DNA from: Altererythrobacter sp. C41
Lineage (GTDB): Bacteria; Pseudomonadota; Alphaproteobacteria; Sphingomonadales; Sphingomonadaceae
Length of the DNA stretch: 64,000 bases
Direction: 5' to 3'
Assembly (NCBI RefSeq): GCF_016803135.1
Contig: NZ_JAEVFE010000005.1
Span: 124,001 to 188,000, forward strand
Shown: piece by piece, positions 1 to 8,795 of the stretch
Position numbering within the stretch: the first letter of the stretch is position 1
How the letters are laid out: each line of letters begins with the position of its first letter
Translations under genes and position numbers: made by a program
Notes under the pieces: model-generated
What the model was told of the DNA's origin: nothing
What the model saw: only the letters and a program-made list of their open reading frames with translations
Database searches by the model: none

Positions 1-1362
1 GACGAGGTCCAAAGCCTGGTCGTCGTGCGCGGCTTCAGCTTCTTCGGCCAGGGCCAGAACAACGCGATCATGTTCGCCTCGTTCAAGCCGTGGGAAGAGC
101 GCACTGCCGACGAAAGCAGCGCCGAATCGATGCTCCAGCAGGCGATGGGCCAGTTCATGCAGATCGACGGGGCCACGGCTTTCGTCATCCAGCCGCCAGC
201 GATCCAGTCGCTCGGCACGGCGAGCGGGTTCACGCTCAAGCTGCAGGACCGTGGCGGCCTCGGCCGTGAAGCTCTGGTCGCCGCGCGCGACCAGCTGCTC
301 GGCATGGCCTCGCAAAGCCCGCTGATCGCCAACCTCATGCCCGAGGACCAGGGCCCGAGCCCGCAGCTCGCGGTCGACATCGACCGGGTGCAGGCCCGCG
401 CGCTCGGCCTCTCGCTGCAGGACGTGAACGCGGCACTCTCGATCACCTTCGGCTCCGCCTACGCGAACGACTTCAACCGCGACGGGCGCGTGCTGCAGGT
501 GCTGGTTCAGGCCGACGCACCGTACCGCATGCAGCCGGAGGACGTGCTGTCGCTGCGCATCCCCAATCAGCAGGGCGAGCTCGTGCCTTTCAGCGCCTTC
601 GCCGACGTCGAATGGTCGGCCGCACCCGCCAGCCTCTCGCGCTACAATGGCTATCCGGCCATGACCCTGTCGGGCATGGCGGCGCCGGGCGAATCCTCGG
701 GCGCCGCGCTCGAGGAGATGGAGCGGCTCGCCAGCCAGCTTCCGCAGGGCATCGGTTACGAATGGACCGGCATCTCGTTCGAAGAGAAGCAGGCGGGAGG
801 CCAGATCGGCCTGCTGCTCGGCCTCTCGGTCGTGGTCGTCTTCCTGGTGCTCGCCGCGCTCTACGAGAGCTGGGCGGTGCCGCTGGCCGTGCTGCTGATC
901 GTGCCGACCGGCGTGCTCGGCGCCGTCCTGTTCACGATGCTGCGCGGGTTTTCGGCCGACGTCTATTTCAACGTCGGGCTGATCACCATCATCGGCCTTG
1001 CCGCGAAGAACGCGATCCTGATCGTCGAGTTCGCGATCGAGGAGGAAGAGCTCGGCAAGCGGCGCATCGATGCTGTGAAGGCGGCCGCGCGCCTGCGCCT
1101 GCGTCCGATCATCATGACCTCGCTCGCCTTCACCATGGGCATGGTGCCGCTGGTGCTCGCGAGCGGCGCGGGCGCGGCAAGCCGCGCTGCGGTGGGTACG
1201 GGCGTGATGGGCGGCATGATCGCCGCGACCGTGTTCGGCATCTTCCTGATCCCGATGCTCTACCTGCTCGTCAGGCGGAACATCAGCCGCAAGCAGCCGG
1301 TGGCCGCCGGTCATCTCGAGGAATCGCCGGTCCCGCCGACCGGGCAGGAGCCCGCACGATGA
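1..1362 (+). CDS. RND multidrug efflux permease, C-terminal part (5' end outside window)
   Basis: This is the C-terminal 453 residues of an AcrB/MexB-type (HAE1) inner-membrane transporter, a proton-driven trimer that hands drugs to an adaptor and an outer-membrane channel. The frame is already open at base 1, so the first half of the protein is missing from the window. Visible family features are FGQGQNNAI near residue 16 (family FSGQGQN), a second porter segment up to about residue 260, then membrane helices carrying ALYESWAVP (about 287), GLAAKNAILIVEFA (about 333) and RLRPIIMTS (about 365). The stop overlaps the next start by four bases (ATGA), as expected for a pump-channel operon. The substrate cannot be read from the sequence. 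Confidence 0.93.
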   Translation, partial: DEVQSLVVVRGFSFFGQGQNNAIMFASFKPWEERTADESSAESMLQQAMGQFMQIDGATAFVIQPPAIQSLGTASGFTLKLQDRGGLGREALVAARDQLLGMASQSPLIANLMPEDQGPSPQLAVDIDRVQARALGLSLQDVNAALSITFGSAYANDFNRDGRVLQVLVQADAPYRMQPEDVLSLRIPNQQGELVPFSAFADVEWSAAPASLSRYNGYPAMTLSGMAAPGESSGAALEEMERLASQLPQGIGYEWTGISFEEKQAGGQIGLLLGLSVVVVFLVLAALYESWAVPLAVLLIVPTGVLGAVLFTMLRGFSADVYFNVGLITIIGLAAKNAILIVEFAIEEEELGKRRIDAVKAAARLRLRPIIMTSLAFTMGMVPLVLASGAGAASRAAVGTGVMGGMIAATVFGIFLIPMLYLLVRRNISRKQPVAAGHLEESPVPPTGQEPAR

Positions 1363-2825
1363 AACGTCTGATCGCCCTCGCCGCGCTCTCGACCGCGCTT
1401 GCGGGCTGCGCCAACTTCGCGCCCGAGCACACCCGACCCGAGCTCGCGGTCGCCCCCGCCTACGACGGCGAGCTGCGGCCCGACGGAACGGTCGTCGCCT
1501 CGCAGCTTTCGTACCGCGACTGGTTCCTCGATCCGCGGCTCGAGGGGCTGATCGCAAGTGCACTGGAGAACAACCGCGACCTCGTCGCCGCGACCGCACG
1601 GATCGAGCAGGCACGCGCCCGCTACCGCATCCAGGACAGCCGCAGGCTGCCCACGGTGGTCGCCGATGCCAGCGGTACGCGCACGCGCCAGTCGCTCGCC
1701 GGCAATCCCGCGCTCGGCGGGGGCGGCGGCGAAGGGGGCAGCGATGCGCCCGGGTCGGTGACGTACAACCGCTTCCAGGTCGGCGTCGGCATCAGCGCCT
1801 TCGAACTCGATTTCTGGGGCCGTATCGCGAACCTGAGTGAAGCGGCGCGAGCCGAGTACCTCTCGACCATCGCCGCTCAACGCGCGTTCTATCTCTCGCT
1901 GATCGCCGATACCGCCAACACCTACTTCGAGATCGTCGAGACCGAAGAACAAGTCGCGCTGGCGGAGGCGACGGCGCAATCCCGCCGCGAAGGCCTGCGG
2001 ATCGCGCGCCTCCGGCTCGACTCCGGCGTGACCTCCGCCCTGCCCTACCGGCAGGCGGAAACGCTGCTGACGCAAGCCGAGCAGCAGCTCGCCGCCGAGC
2101 GGCTCGCGCTCGCACAGCTCCGCAACCAGCTTGCGGTACTGGTCGGCGGAACGGTGCCCCAGGGCCTGCCGCAGGGTCTGACCCTTGCCGCACAGGCCGA
2201 CGAACGGCGACTTGCTGCGGGGCTGCCGTCGGACCTCCTGCTCGCCCGACCCGACATCATTGCCGCGGAAGAGCAACTCCGCGCCGCACGCGCCAACATC
2301 GGCGCGGCACGGGCGGCGTTCTTCCCGACGATCTCGCTCACCGGCAACGCGGGTTTCAGCTCCGACAGTCTCGGCGGCCTGTTCGATTCCGATGGGCTGG
2401 GCTGGAGCTTCGGCCCGACCATCAGCCTGCCGATCTTCGACTGGGGCGCACGTGAGGCCGACCTCGACCTCGCCCGCGCGCTGGAAGTGGAGCAGATCGC
2501 CAACTACGACCGCACGGTTCAGACCGCCTTCCGCGAAGTGGCCGACGCGCTCGCGGGCCGGCGCTATCTCGCCGAGCAGGTCGAGACGCTCGAACGGGCG
2601 CTCGCGGCGCAGGAGAGGATCGCTCGCATCGCCCGCCTGCGCTATCGGGAGGGCGTCGCCGACTACCTCGAAGTTCTGGATGCCGAGCGTAACCTGTTCA
2701 GCGCGCAGCAGCAGCTTCTCGCCACGCGCCGGGCCTGGCTGCAGAACCGCGCCACGCTGTTCGTCGCGCTCGGCGGCGGGTTCGAGCAGGACGGCCGCGC
2801 CGCGCAGGCACCGGTGGAGGACTAA
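1359..2825 (+). CDS. Outer-membrane efflux lipoprotein, NodT/OprM family
   Basis: This 488-residue protein is the outer-membrane channel of the RND pump encoded just upstream. It starts with a lipoprotein signal (lipobox LAGC, Cys17), followed by the two alpha-helical OEP repeats typical of the TolC/OprM fold; LLARPDIIAAEEQLRAARAN in the second half is characteristic. A glycine-rich insert lies at about residues 119-132. The ATG is set by the ATGA overlap with the permease and by the lipobox. The frame is also open far upstream, but that part only shadows the permease gene. Translational coupling to the permease is likely. Confidence 0.93.
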   Translation: MKRLIALAALSTALAGCANFAPEHTRPELAVAPAYDGELRPDGTVVASQLSYRDWFLDPRLEGLIASALENNRDLVAATARIEQARARYRIQDSRRLPTVVADASGTRTRQSLAGNPALGGGGGEGGSDAPGSVTYNRFQVGVGISAFELDFWGRIANLSEAARAEYLSTIAAQRAFYLSLIADTANTYFEIVETEEQVALAEATAQSRREGLRIARLRLDSGVTSALPYRQAETLLTQAEQQLAAERLALAQLRNQLAVLVGGTVPQGLPQGLTLAAQADERRLAAGLPSDLLLARPDIIAAEEQLRAARANIGAARAAFFPTISLTGNAGFSSDSLGGLFDSDGLGWSFGPTISLPIFDWGAREADLDLARALEVEQIANYDRTVQTAFREVADALAGRRYLAEQVETLERALAAQERIARIARLRYREGVADYLEVLDAERNLFSAQQQLLATRRAWLQNRATLFVALGGGFEQDGRAAQAPVED

Positions 2826-2923
2826 CGCCTTTCCGCCGCGAGCGGGCCCGGCGCGCGCAGTCGCTCCCATCCGAAATCCGCCGCCGGTAACATAGGGCCA
2901 TTGCCCTCTCCGGCAGCAAGCCT

Positions 2924-3736
2924 ATGGGCCGGCGGATGGAGCTCACTTTCGAACTCGTCGCCTTCCTGATGGCGGTCGCCTTCGTGGCCGGGGCAATCGA
3001 TGCCATGGCCGGCGGCGGCGGACTGCTGACGCTTCCCGCGCTTCTCGCGGCCGGAGCATCGCCCGCGGCGGCGCTGGGGACGAACAAGCTGCAAAGCACG
3101 TTCGGCGTAGCCACCGCCGTCATCACCTTCGCGCGGAAGGGCCGCATCGATCTGAAGCGGTTCGGCGGCCCGGCGATCGCTGCCTTCGTCGGCTCGGTCG
3201 GCGGGGCCTTCGTGCTGACGCGCATCGATCCGGAGTTTCTCTCCGGCCTCATCCCGGTGCTTCTGATCGCCATGGCCATCTACTACTCGCTCAAGCCCAG
3301 CCTGAGCGACGAGGACCGGCACGGGCGCGCGCGGCCGATCCTGCTGCTCGCCGTGGCGCTGGTGATCGGGTTCTACGACGGCTTTTTCGGTCCCGGCACC
3401 GGCTCGTTCCTGACGACCGTGCTGATCGCCGTGTTCGGCCTCGGCACCGTCAACGCGATCGCCCATACCAAGCTGCTCAACTTCGCGAGCAACCTCGCCA
3501 GCCTGGCCGTGCTGCTCGCCGCCGGGGAGGTTCTGATCGTGCCGGGCCTGGCGATGGCAGTCGCAAGCATTGCGGGCGGTTACGTCGGCGCGCGCAGCGC
3601 CCTGCGCTTCGGGGGCAAGGCGGTGCGGCCGCTGCTGATCGTCATGTGCCTGGCGCTGACCGCGAAACTGCTCGCCGACCCGGCCAATCCACTCACAGCC
3701 GCCATTCTCGAATGGTGGGCCCGCCCGCCCCGGTGA
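2924..3736 (+). CDS. TSUP (TauE/SafE) family permease
   Basis: A 270-residue integral membrane protein of the TauE/SafE family, whose characterised members export or import sulfite, sulfonates and other small organosulfur anions. Two related half-repeats are visible: AIDAMAGGGGLLTLPAL near residue 25 and GFYDGFFGPGTGSF near residue 148, each followed by hydrophobic helices, about eight in all. ATG 2924 is used; an in-frame ATG at 2936 would remove four residues and neither has a good ribosome site. It stands between the efflux genes and the copper genes with no overlap to either, so its substrate is not suggested by context. Confidence 0.85.
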   Translation: MGRRMELTFELVAFLMAVAFVAGAIDAMAGGGGLLTLPALLAAGASPAAALGTNKLQSTFGVATAVITFARKGRIDLKRFGGPAIAAFVGSVGGAFVLTRIDPEFLSGLIPVLLIAMAIYYSLKPSLSDEDRHGRARPILLLAVALVIGFYDGFFGPGTGSFLTTVLIAVFGLGTVNAIAHTKLLNFASNLASLAVLLAAGEVLIVPGLAMAVASIAGGYVGARSALRFGGKAVRPLLIVMCLALTAKLLADPANPLTAAILEWWARPPR

Positions 3737-3770
3737 CAGACACGGCCGCGATGCTTATGGCGTGCGCCCG

Positions 3771-4184
3771 ATGACGCAGTTGCGCGCCTCGATTCGCAGG
3801 CATCACCGTTTGGCGATCGTGCTGCTGGTGCTGGCGTTCTTCATCAAGGCGGCGGTCCCCGCCGGCATGATGATCTCGAGCACGCCCGACAAGGTGCTGA
3901 CGGTAACCGTCTGCACCGGAAGCGCGGGCGAGGTCGAGACGATCGCGCTTGCCGTACCAGTGAACGCCGAAAAGGGCGCCGGCCATCCGAGCGACACCGT
4001 CAAGGCCGATCACTGCGCCTTCACCGGGCTTTCCCAGGCGGCGCTGGGCGGGGCCGATCCAGTCCTGCTCGCCGCAGCTTTCGCATTCATCCTCGTGCTC
4101 GGCCTCGCGCCGGTTCGCGCGGCACCGCTCGCACGCTTTCGCTACCTCCTGCCGCCTCTGCGCGGCCCTCCGGCAGCGGCCTGA
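3771..4184 (+). CDS. DUF2946-like small membrane protein of the copper cluster
   Basis: This 137-residue protein has an N-terminal hydrophobic helix (AIVLLVLAFFIKAAVPAGMM), a short external loop with VCTGS and DHCAF cysteine/histidine motifs, and a second helix near residue 95. The pattern matches DUF2946 proteins, which are often found in copper-responsive gene groups although their biochemical role is not established. The gene precedes the PCuAC copper chaperone by 71 bases in the same direction. ATG 3771 is preferred over an in-frame GTG at 3762; neither has a clear ribosome site. The Cys and His residues could bind a metal, which is inference. Confidence 0.65.
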   Translation: MTQLRASIRRHHRLAIVLLVLAFFIKAAVPAGMMISSTPDKVLTVTVCTGSAGEVETIALAVPVNAEKGAGHPSDTVKADHCAFTGLSQAALGGADPVLLAAAFAFILVLGLAPVRAAPLARFRYLLPPLRGPPAAA

Positions 4185-4255
4185 CGATCTGACCTGATCC
4201 TTTGGCCAACCTCCCGGCCGCGCGCCCGCGCGCCGGGCTGTCGGAGTAATCGAAC

Positions 4256-4816
4256 ATGACTGTTATCCCGCGCTGCCCGCAAAGGCAGCCGAAGGCGGCC
4301 GTTGCCGCCGGACCTCGCCGGGTGGCGAAAGCCATCGCCGCCGCGCTTGTTCTCGCCCTTCCCCTGTCCGCTTGCGGCTCAGCGTCCAACACGGGTGCTC
4401 CCACAGAGGCGGCTGCCGGCCGCATCACCGTGGAGCGCGCGTGGTCGCGCGAGACCGCGCCCGGCCAGGATGCCGGCGGCGCCTTCCTGACGATCGTCAA
4501 TCCGGGCAGCGCCCCCGACCGCCTGATCGGCGGCACGGCCCCCATTGCGGACGACGTCCAGATCCACATGGTGGACATGACTGGGGGCGTCATGCGCATG
4601 CGTCAGCTCACGGAAGGTCTGGAAATCCCCGCAGGCGGGACGGTGACGCTGAAGCCGGGCGGCTATCACATCATGCTGATGGACCTGCAGCAGCCGCTCG
4701 ACCGGGGCGAGGCAGTGCCGCTGACGCTCGAGTTCGAGAATGCGGGCCGCGTCGAAGTGAACCTTGCGGTCCAGCCCATCGGCGCCGCGGGACCCGAGGA
4801 GGCGCACCATGACTGA
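4256..4816 (+). CDS. PCu(A)C periplasmic copper chaperone (lipoprotein)
   Basis: A 186-residue copper chaperone of the PCuAC (DUF461) family, which delivers Cu(I) in the periplasm for assembly of the CuA site of cytochrome c oxidase. A signal region ends in the lipobox LSAC. The family copper site is complete: a His followed by HMVDMTGGVMRM, giving H-x10-M, and later GGYHIM giving H-x-M. The GGAG nine bases before ATG 4256 supports the start. The last eight bases overlap the SCO gene, so the two proteins, which act on the same target, are probably made together. Confidence 0.9.
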   Translation: MTVIPRCPQRQPKAAVAAGPRRVAKAIAAALVLALPLSACGSASNTGAPTEAAAGRITVERAWSRETAPGQDAGGAFLTIVNPGSAPDRLIGGTAPIADDVQIHMVDMTGGVMRMRQLTEGLEIPAGGTVTLKPGGYHIMLMDLQQPLDRGEAVPLTLEFENAGRVEVNLAVQPIGAAGPEEAHHD

Positions 4817-5429
4817 TCCCGCACCAGCAAGCCGTCTCAAAGCCCTGCGCACTATCCTCTGGCTCCTCGTCCTGCTGGCGGCGGGCGCGGGGCTCTACGC
4901 CCTCCTGAATCGAAGCGAAGAGCCGCCCGAAGCGGCAGCCTATGCCGACGCAGTAGGCGGCTCGTTCGCGCTCACCGCGCCCGACGGCTCCGTCGTCACC
5001 GACCAGACGCTGGCCGGCAGGCCGTTCGCCTTGTTCTTCGGCTTCACCCGCTGCCCCGACGTCTGTCCGACCACTCTCGCCCGGCTGGCGCAGCTGCGCA
5101 AGCGGATGGGCGCGGATAGTGACAAGTTCGAGATTGTGTTCGTCTCGGTCGATCCGGAATCCGACACGCCCGAGGACATCGGCCGCTATGTCGCGCTGTT
5201 CGACACCCCGATCATCGGCCTTACCGGCACTAGGAAGCAGGTCGACGCGATCGTCGGCGCCTACCACGCCTTCTACGAGAAAGTACCGACGGAAGGCGGC
5301 GGCTACACCGTCGATCACACGGCCTCGGTGTTCCTGATGGACCGCGAGGGCAGGCTCCAGTCGATCATCGACCATCACGAAAGCGCCGAGACCTCGCTCG
5401 AGAAACTCGAACGGCTCGTAAGCGCCTGA
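4809..5429 (+). CDS. SCO1/SenC family copper-binding thioredoxin-fold protein
   Basis: A 206-residue membrane-anchored thioredoxin-fold protein. SCO proteins bind copper and work with PCuAC to metallate or reduce the CuA centre of cytochrome c oxidase. There is one N-terminal anchor helix, the copper-binding CPDVC motif in GFTRCPDVCPTTL, and the distal His in VDHTASVFLMD, so all three ligands are present. The start is ATG 4809, which overlaps the PCuAC stop by eight bases; longer in-frame starts would lie inside the chaperone gene. A TonB receptor gene follows after 21 bases. Confidence 0.92.
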   Translation: MTDPAPASRLKALRTILWLLVLLAAGAGLYALLNRSEEPPEAAAYADAVGGSFALTAPDGSVVTDQTLAGRPFALFFGFTRCPDVCPTTLARLAQLRKRMGADSDKFEIVFVSVDPESDTPEDIGRYVALFDTPIIGLTGTRKQVDAIVGAYHAFYEKVPTEGGGYTVDHTASVFLMDREGRLQSIIDHHESAETSLEKLERLVSA

Positions 5430-5450
5430 ACGTCCTCGGGAGGACACACC

Positions 5451-7451
5451 ATGACCATTTCACGCCTTGCGCTGGCGGCGTCGCTGCTCGCCTGCGCCCT
5501 TCCCGCTCATGCGGAGACCGCCGTGGAAGCCGATCGGGCGGAGGGCCGCACCATCATCGTCACCGGCGTCAGTGCGGCGGACGAAGCCGAAGCGCGCGCC
5601 GCCGCGACACCCGGCGGCACCGATGTCGTGACGCACGACGAATATGCCGACAAATCGCTCGTCTCGCTGCGCGACGCGCTCGCGTTCTCGCCCGGTGTCT
5701 ATCTCCAGCCGCGCTACGGGCAGGAGGTGCGGATCTCGATCCGCGGGTCGGGGCTGTCGCGCGGCTACCACATGCGCGGCATCACGCTGCTGCAGGACGG
5801 GGTGCCGATCAACCTCGCCGACGACAACGGCGATTTTCAGGAACTGGAGCCGATCTTCTTCGACTACCTCGAGGTCTATCGCGGCGCCAACGCGCTGCGT
5901 TTCGGCTCGGGCACGCTCGGCGGCGCGATCAACGGCGTGACGCCGACGGGCGAGACTGCGCCGGGGCTCTACCTGCGCGGCGATGTCGGCAGCTTCGACA
6001 CCTGGCGCGGACTCGTCTCGGCCGGCACGCAGATGGGGCCGGGCGACGCGTGGGCTGCGCTCAGCGTCGACGGTTCGGACGGCGACCGCGATCATGCGAA
6101 GCGGCGCTCGCTTCGCTTCCACGGCAATGTCGGGCTCGATGTCACGGAGTCGATCGAGACGCGCTTCTACGCCAGCGTGAACGACATCGATCAGGAACTG
6201 CCCGGCGCGCTCGATCTCGCAACCGTCCTGAACGTACCCGAGACCGGCAACTTCGCCGGCGATCAGGCGCGCGATATCGATTCGATCCGGCTGCAGAACC
6301 GCACGCGGTTCTCGTTCGCCGGAGGACAGCTCGATGCAGGGGTCTTCGTCAACGCCAAGTCGCTCTATCACCCGATCTTCCAGGTGGTCGATCAGGAGTC
6401 GGTCGACCGGGGTGTCTATGCGCGGCTCGACTACGCATCCGGCCCGTTCGAGCTGACGCTGGGCGGAGAGGCACGGTTCGGCGATGTCGCCTCGAAGCGC
6501 TTCGTCAATCTCGACGGCCAGCGCGGCGACCGGACCTTCGATGCGAAGCAGGATGCGCGCACCGCCAACCTCTACGGCGAGGTGCGTTTCCGCCCGATCG
6601 ACTCGCTGCAACTGATCGCGGGCGGCATCTACGCCGATGGCTACCGCGCGCAGCGCTTGCGCTACGACGCGTTCCAGGGCGGCCCCGCGGACGTGACCGG
6701 CCGCGCCGACTACAACGCCTTCTCACCCAAGGTCGGCCTGCTCTACGAACCGTCGGCAGGCGTCCAGATCTTCGCCAACTACAGCCGCTCGGTCGAATTC
6801 CCCGGCTTCATCGAGCTGGCGCAGATCGCCAGCTTCGTCGACCTCAATCCGCAGCGCGCGTGGAGCTTCGAAGTCGGCACGCGCGGCCGCACGGGCATCG
6901 CGGAGTGGGACATCGCCGCCTATCGCGCCGATCTCGATGGCGAGTTGCTGCAATTCGATGTCGGACCGGACATTCCGGCCGCGACCTTCAACGCGGGCGA
7001 GACGCGGCATCAGGGGATCGAGGCAGCGCTGGCCCTGAACGTCACCGAGTGGCTCCAGCTCCGCCAGATCTACCAGTACAGCGACTTCCGCTTCGTCGGC
7101 GATCCGCAGTACGGCGACAACCGCCTGCCGGTCGTGCCCGAGCACGTCTACCGCGCCGAACTGCGGTTGGGCACGGACGCGCTCCACGTCGCGCCCAATG
7201 TCGAATGGGTGCCGCGCGGCGCCTGGGCGGATTATGCGAACACACTGCGGGTCGACGGTTATGCTCTGGTCGGGCTGAGTGCGGGGGCGACGGTCGCCGA
7301 AGGGATCGACCTGTTCCTCGACGCCCGCAACCTGCTGGGCGAGAAAGCCGTCGGCGACATCAGCGCGGCGATCAGCGCCACGCCGGAATCGGCGATCTTC
7401 TATCCGGTGGAGCGCCGCGCCGTGTTCGGCGGCGTCCGTGCCCGGTTCTAG
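5451..7451 (+). CDS. TonB-dependent receptor in the copper cluster
   Basis: A 666-residue outer-membrane receptor. A signal peptide ending LPAHAET is followed by a TonB-box-like TIIVTGVS, a plug domain (IRGSGLSRGYHMRGITLLQDGV, here given only in part: RGSGLSRGYHMRGI) and a barrel ending in a terminal aromatic (VRARF). A strong ribosome site GGGAGG precedes ATG 5451. The gene sits between SCO and a His-rich PepSY protein, which suggests copper or a copper chelate as cargo; an iron siderophore is the main alternative, because PepSY proteins often accompany siderophore receptors. The cargo is inference. Confidence 0.88.
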   Translation: MTISRLALAASLLACALPAHAETAVEADRAEGRTIIVTGVSAADEAEARAAATPGGTDVVTHDEYADKSLVSLRDALAFSPGVYLQPRYGQEVRISIRGSGLSRGYHMRGITLLQDGVPINLADDNGDFQELEPIFFDYLEVYRGANALRFGSGTLGGAINGVTPTGETAPGLYLRGDVGSFDTWRGLVSAGTQMGPGDAWAALSVDGSDGDRDHAKRRSLRFHGNVGLDVTESIETRFYASVNDIDQELPGALDLATVLNVPETGNFAGDQARDIDSIRLQNRTRFSFAGGQLDAGVFVNAKSLYHPIFQVVDQESVDRGVYARLDYASGPFELTLGGEARFGDVASKRFVNLDGQRGDRTFDAKQDARTANLYGEVRFRPIDSLQLIAGGIYADGYRAQRLRYDAFQGGPADVTGRADYNAFSPKVGLLYEPSAGVQIFANYSRSVEFPGFIELAQIASFVDLNPQRAWSFEVGTRGRTGIAEWDIAAYRADLDGELLQFDVGPDIPAATFNAGETRHQGIEAALALNVTEWLQLRQIYQYSDFRFVGDPQYGDNRLPVVPEHVYRAELRLGTDALHVAPNVEWVPRGAWADYANTLRVDGYALVGLSAGATVAEGIDLFLDARNLLGEKAVGDISAAISATPESAIFYPVERRAVFGGVRARF

Positions 7452-7463
7452 GGGGGAAGCATC

Positions 7464-8795
7464 ATGGCCGACACGGCGCTCTATCGCAGGGTCTGGCGCT
7501 GGCATTTCCATGCCGGGCTGTTCGTGCTGCCGTTCATCCTGATCCTCGCCGCCACCGGGGCGATCTATCTGTTCAAGCCGCAGATCGACCGGTGGGAGGA
7601 AAGCGCGTTCCGCGGGCTCCCGGCGCAGGGTGCCGTATCGGCCGACGCGCAGCTCGACGCCGCGATGGCGGCCTATCCCGGCAGCCGGTTCAATCACTAT
7701 CGGCTGCCGGAGAACCCCGGCGACGCGGCCATGCTCCAGCTTGCCTTGCCGGGCGGCGAACTGGCCGAGGTCTACGTCTCGCCGCAGGGCGAAGTGCTCG
7801 GCGCGCTCGATCCCGGGGCCCGCATCTCGGCCTCCGTCTCGCGGATCCACGGCACGCTGCTGCTCGGCGACTGGGGCGATGCGCTGGTCGAGCTGGTGGC
7901 GAGCTGGACGATCGTGATGATCCTGAGCGGCCTCTACCTCTGGTGGCCGCGGCCGTTCAAAGCGGCCGGCACGTTCTGGCCGCGCCTGACGCTGCGCGGT
8001 CGCCCGCTGCTCAGGGATTTCCACCGGGCCACCGGCTTCTGGATCTCGGGACTGGTGCTGGTGATGCTCGCCAGCGGCCTGCCCTGGGCCAGCGTATGGG
8101 GCAGCGGCTTCAAGTGGGCGCGTACCGAGCTGGGGCTGATCGACGGACCGCAGGACTGGAAGATCGGCGCCGGCGGCGGGCATTCGGGTCATACGCACGG
8201 CGCGGCGATGCACATGCCTGCGTCCCCGCCGGCCGAGAGCCTCCCGCTCTCGGCCTTCGTCGCGAAAGCCGGGCAGGAGAACCTCGCCTTTCCCGCGCTG
8301 GTTCTGCCGCCGCACGCGCCGCAACTCTTCGGTCCGCCGACGGGCAACGAGTGGACCGCTAAGTCGCAGGCGCAGAACCGCCCGCTCGTGCGCTCGGTCA
8401 CTTACGATCCGCTGACCGACGCGGAGACCGGCCGCAGGGGGTTCGCCGACCAGCATCCGATCGACCGCGCGGTCAACTACGGCATCGCCTGGCACGAGGG
8501 GCAGCTCTTCGGTCTCGCCAACCAGCTTCTCGGCCTCGCGACCGCGCTGGCGCTGATCGCCGTAAGCGCGCTCGGCGCCGCGATGTGGTGGAAGCGCCGC
8601 CCGCGCGGAGAACTCGGCGCGCCCGCAGGTGACGAGCGCCCCTTCGGCCCGCGGCTATGGCTCGCGATCGCCGCGCTGGCGATCCTGCTGCCGCTGTTCG
8701 GCCTCTCGCTGCTAGCCGTCCTCGCAGCCGATCACCTGTGGACCCGGCTGCAAGGGGCGATGCAGCGAAGCGAGCCTCAGTCCTCCCACCAGTAG
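7464..8795 (+). CDS. PepSY-associated membrane protein with His/Met-rich loop
   Basis: A 443-residue inner-membrane protein of the PepSY-associated TM family, linked in several bacteria to reduction or release of metals brought in by TonB receptors. It opens with the hallmark WRWHFHAGLFVLPFI helix, has PepSY segments in the periplasmic part, a second helix pair near residues 145 and 190, and a C-terminal pair. At about residues 237-253 there is a His/Met-rich stretch (GHSGHTHGAAMHMP) suited to copper binding. The ribosome site GGGGGGAAG is strong. The 3' end overlaps the convergent amidohydrolase gene by 19 bases. Confidence 0.85.
   Translation: MADTALYRRVWRWHFHAGLFVLPFILILAATGAIYLFKPQIDRWEESAFRGLPAQGAVSADAQLDAAMAAYPGSRFNHYRLPENPGDAAMLQLALPGGELAEVYVSPQGEVLGALDPGARISASVSRIHGTLLLGDWGDALVELVASWTIVMILSGLYLWWPRPFKAAGTFWPRLTLRGRPLLRDFHRATGFWISGLVLVMLASGLPWASVWGSGFKWARTELGLIDGPQDWKIGAGGGHSGHTHGAAMHMPASPPAESLPLSAFVAKAGQENLAFPALVLPPHAPQLFGPPTGNEWTAKSQAQNRPLVRSVTYDPLTDAETGRRGFADQHPIDRAVNYGIAWHEGQLFGLANQLLGLATALALIAVSALGAAMWWKRRPRGELGAPAGDERPFGPRLWLAIAALAILLPLFGLSLLAVLAADHLWTRLQGAMQRSEPQSSHQ

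Noticed and set aside
612-1358. Open frame upstream of and continuous with the outer-membrane channel gene, suggesting a 737-residue protein
   Set aside because: The part before 1359 lies inside the RND permease in another frame, is Arg/Pro-rich shadow sequence, and the lipobox fixes the real start at 1359.
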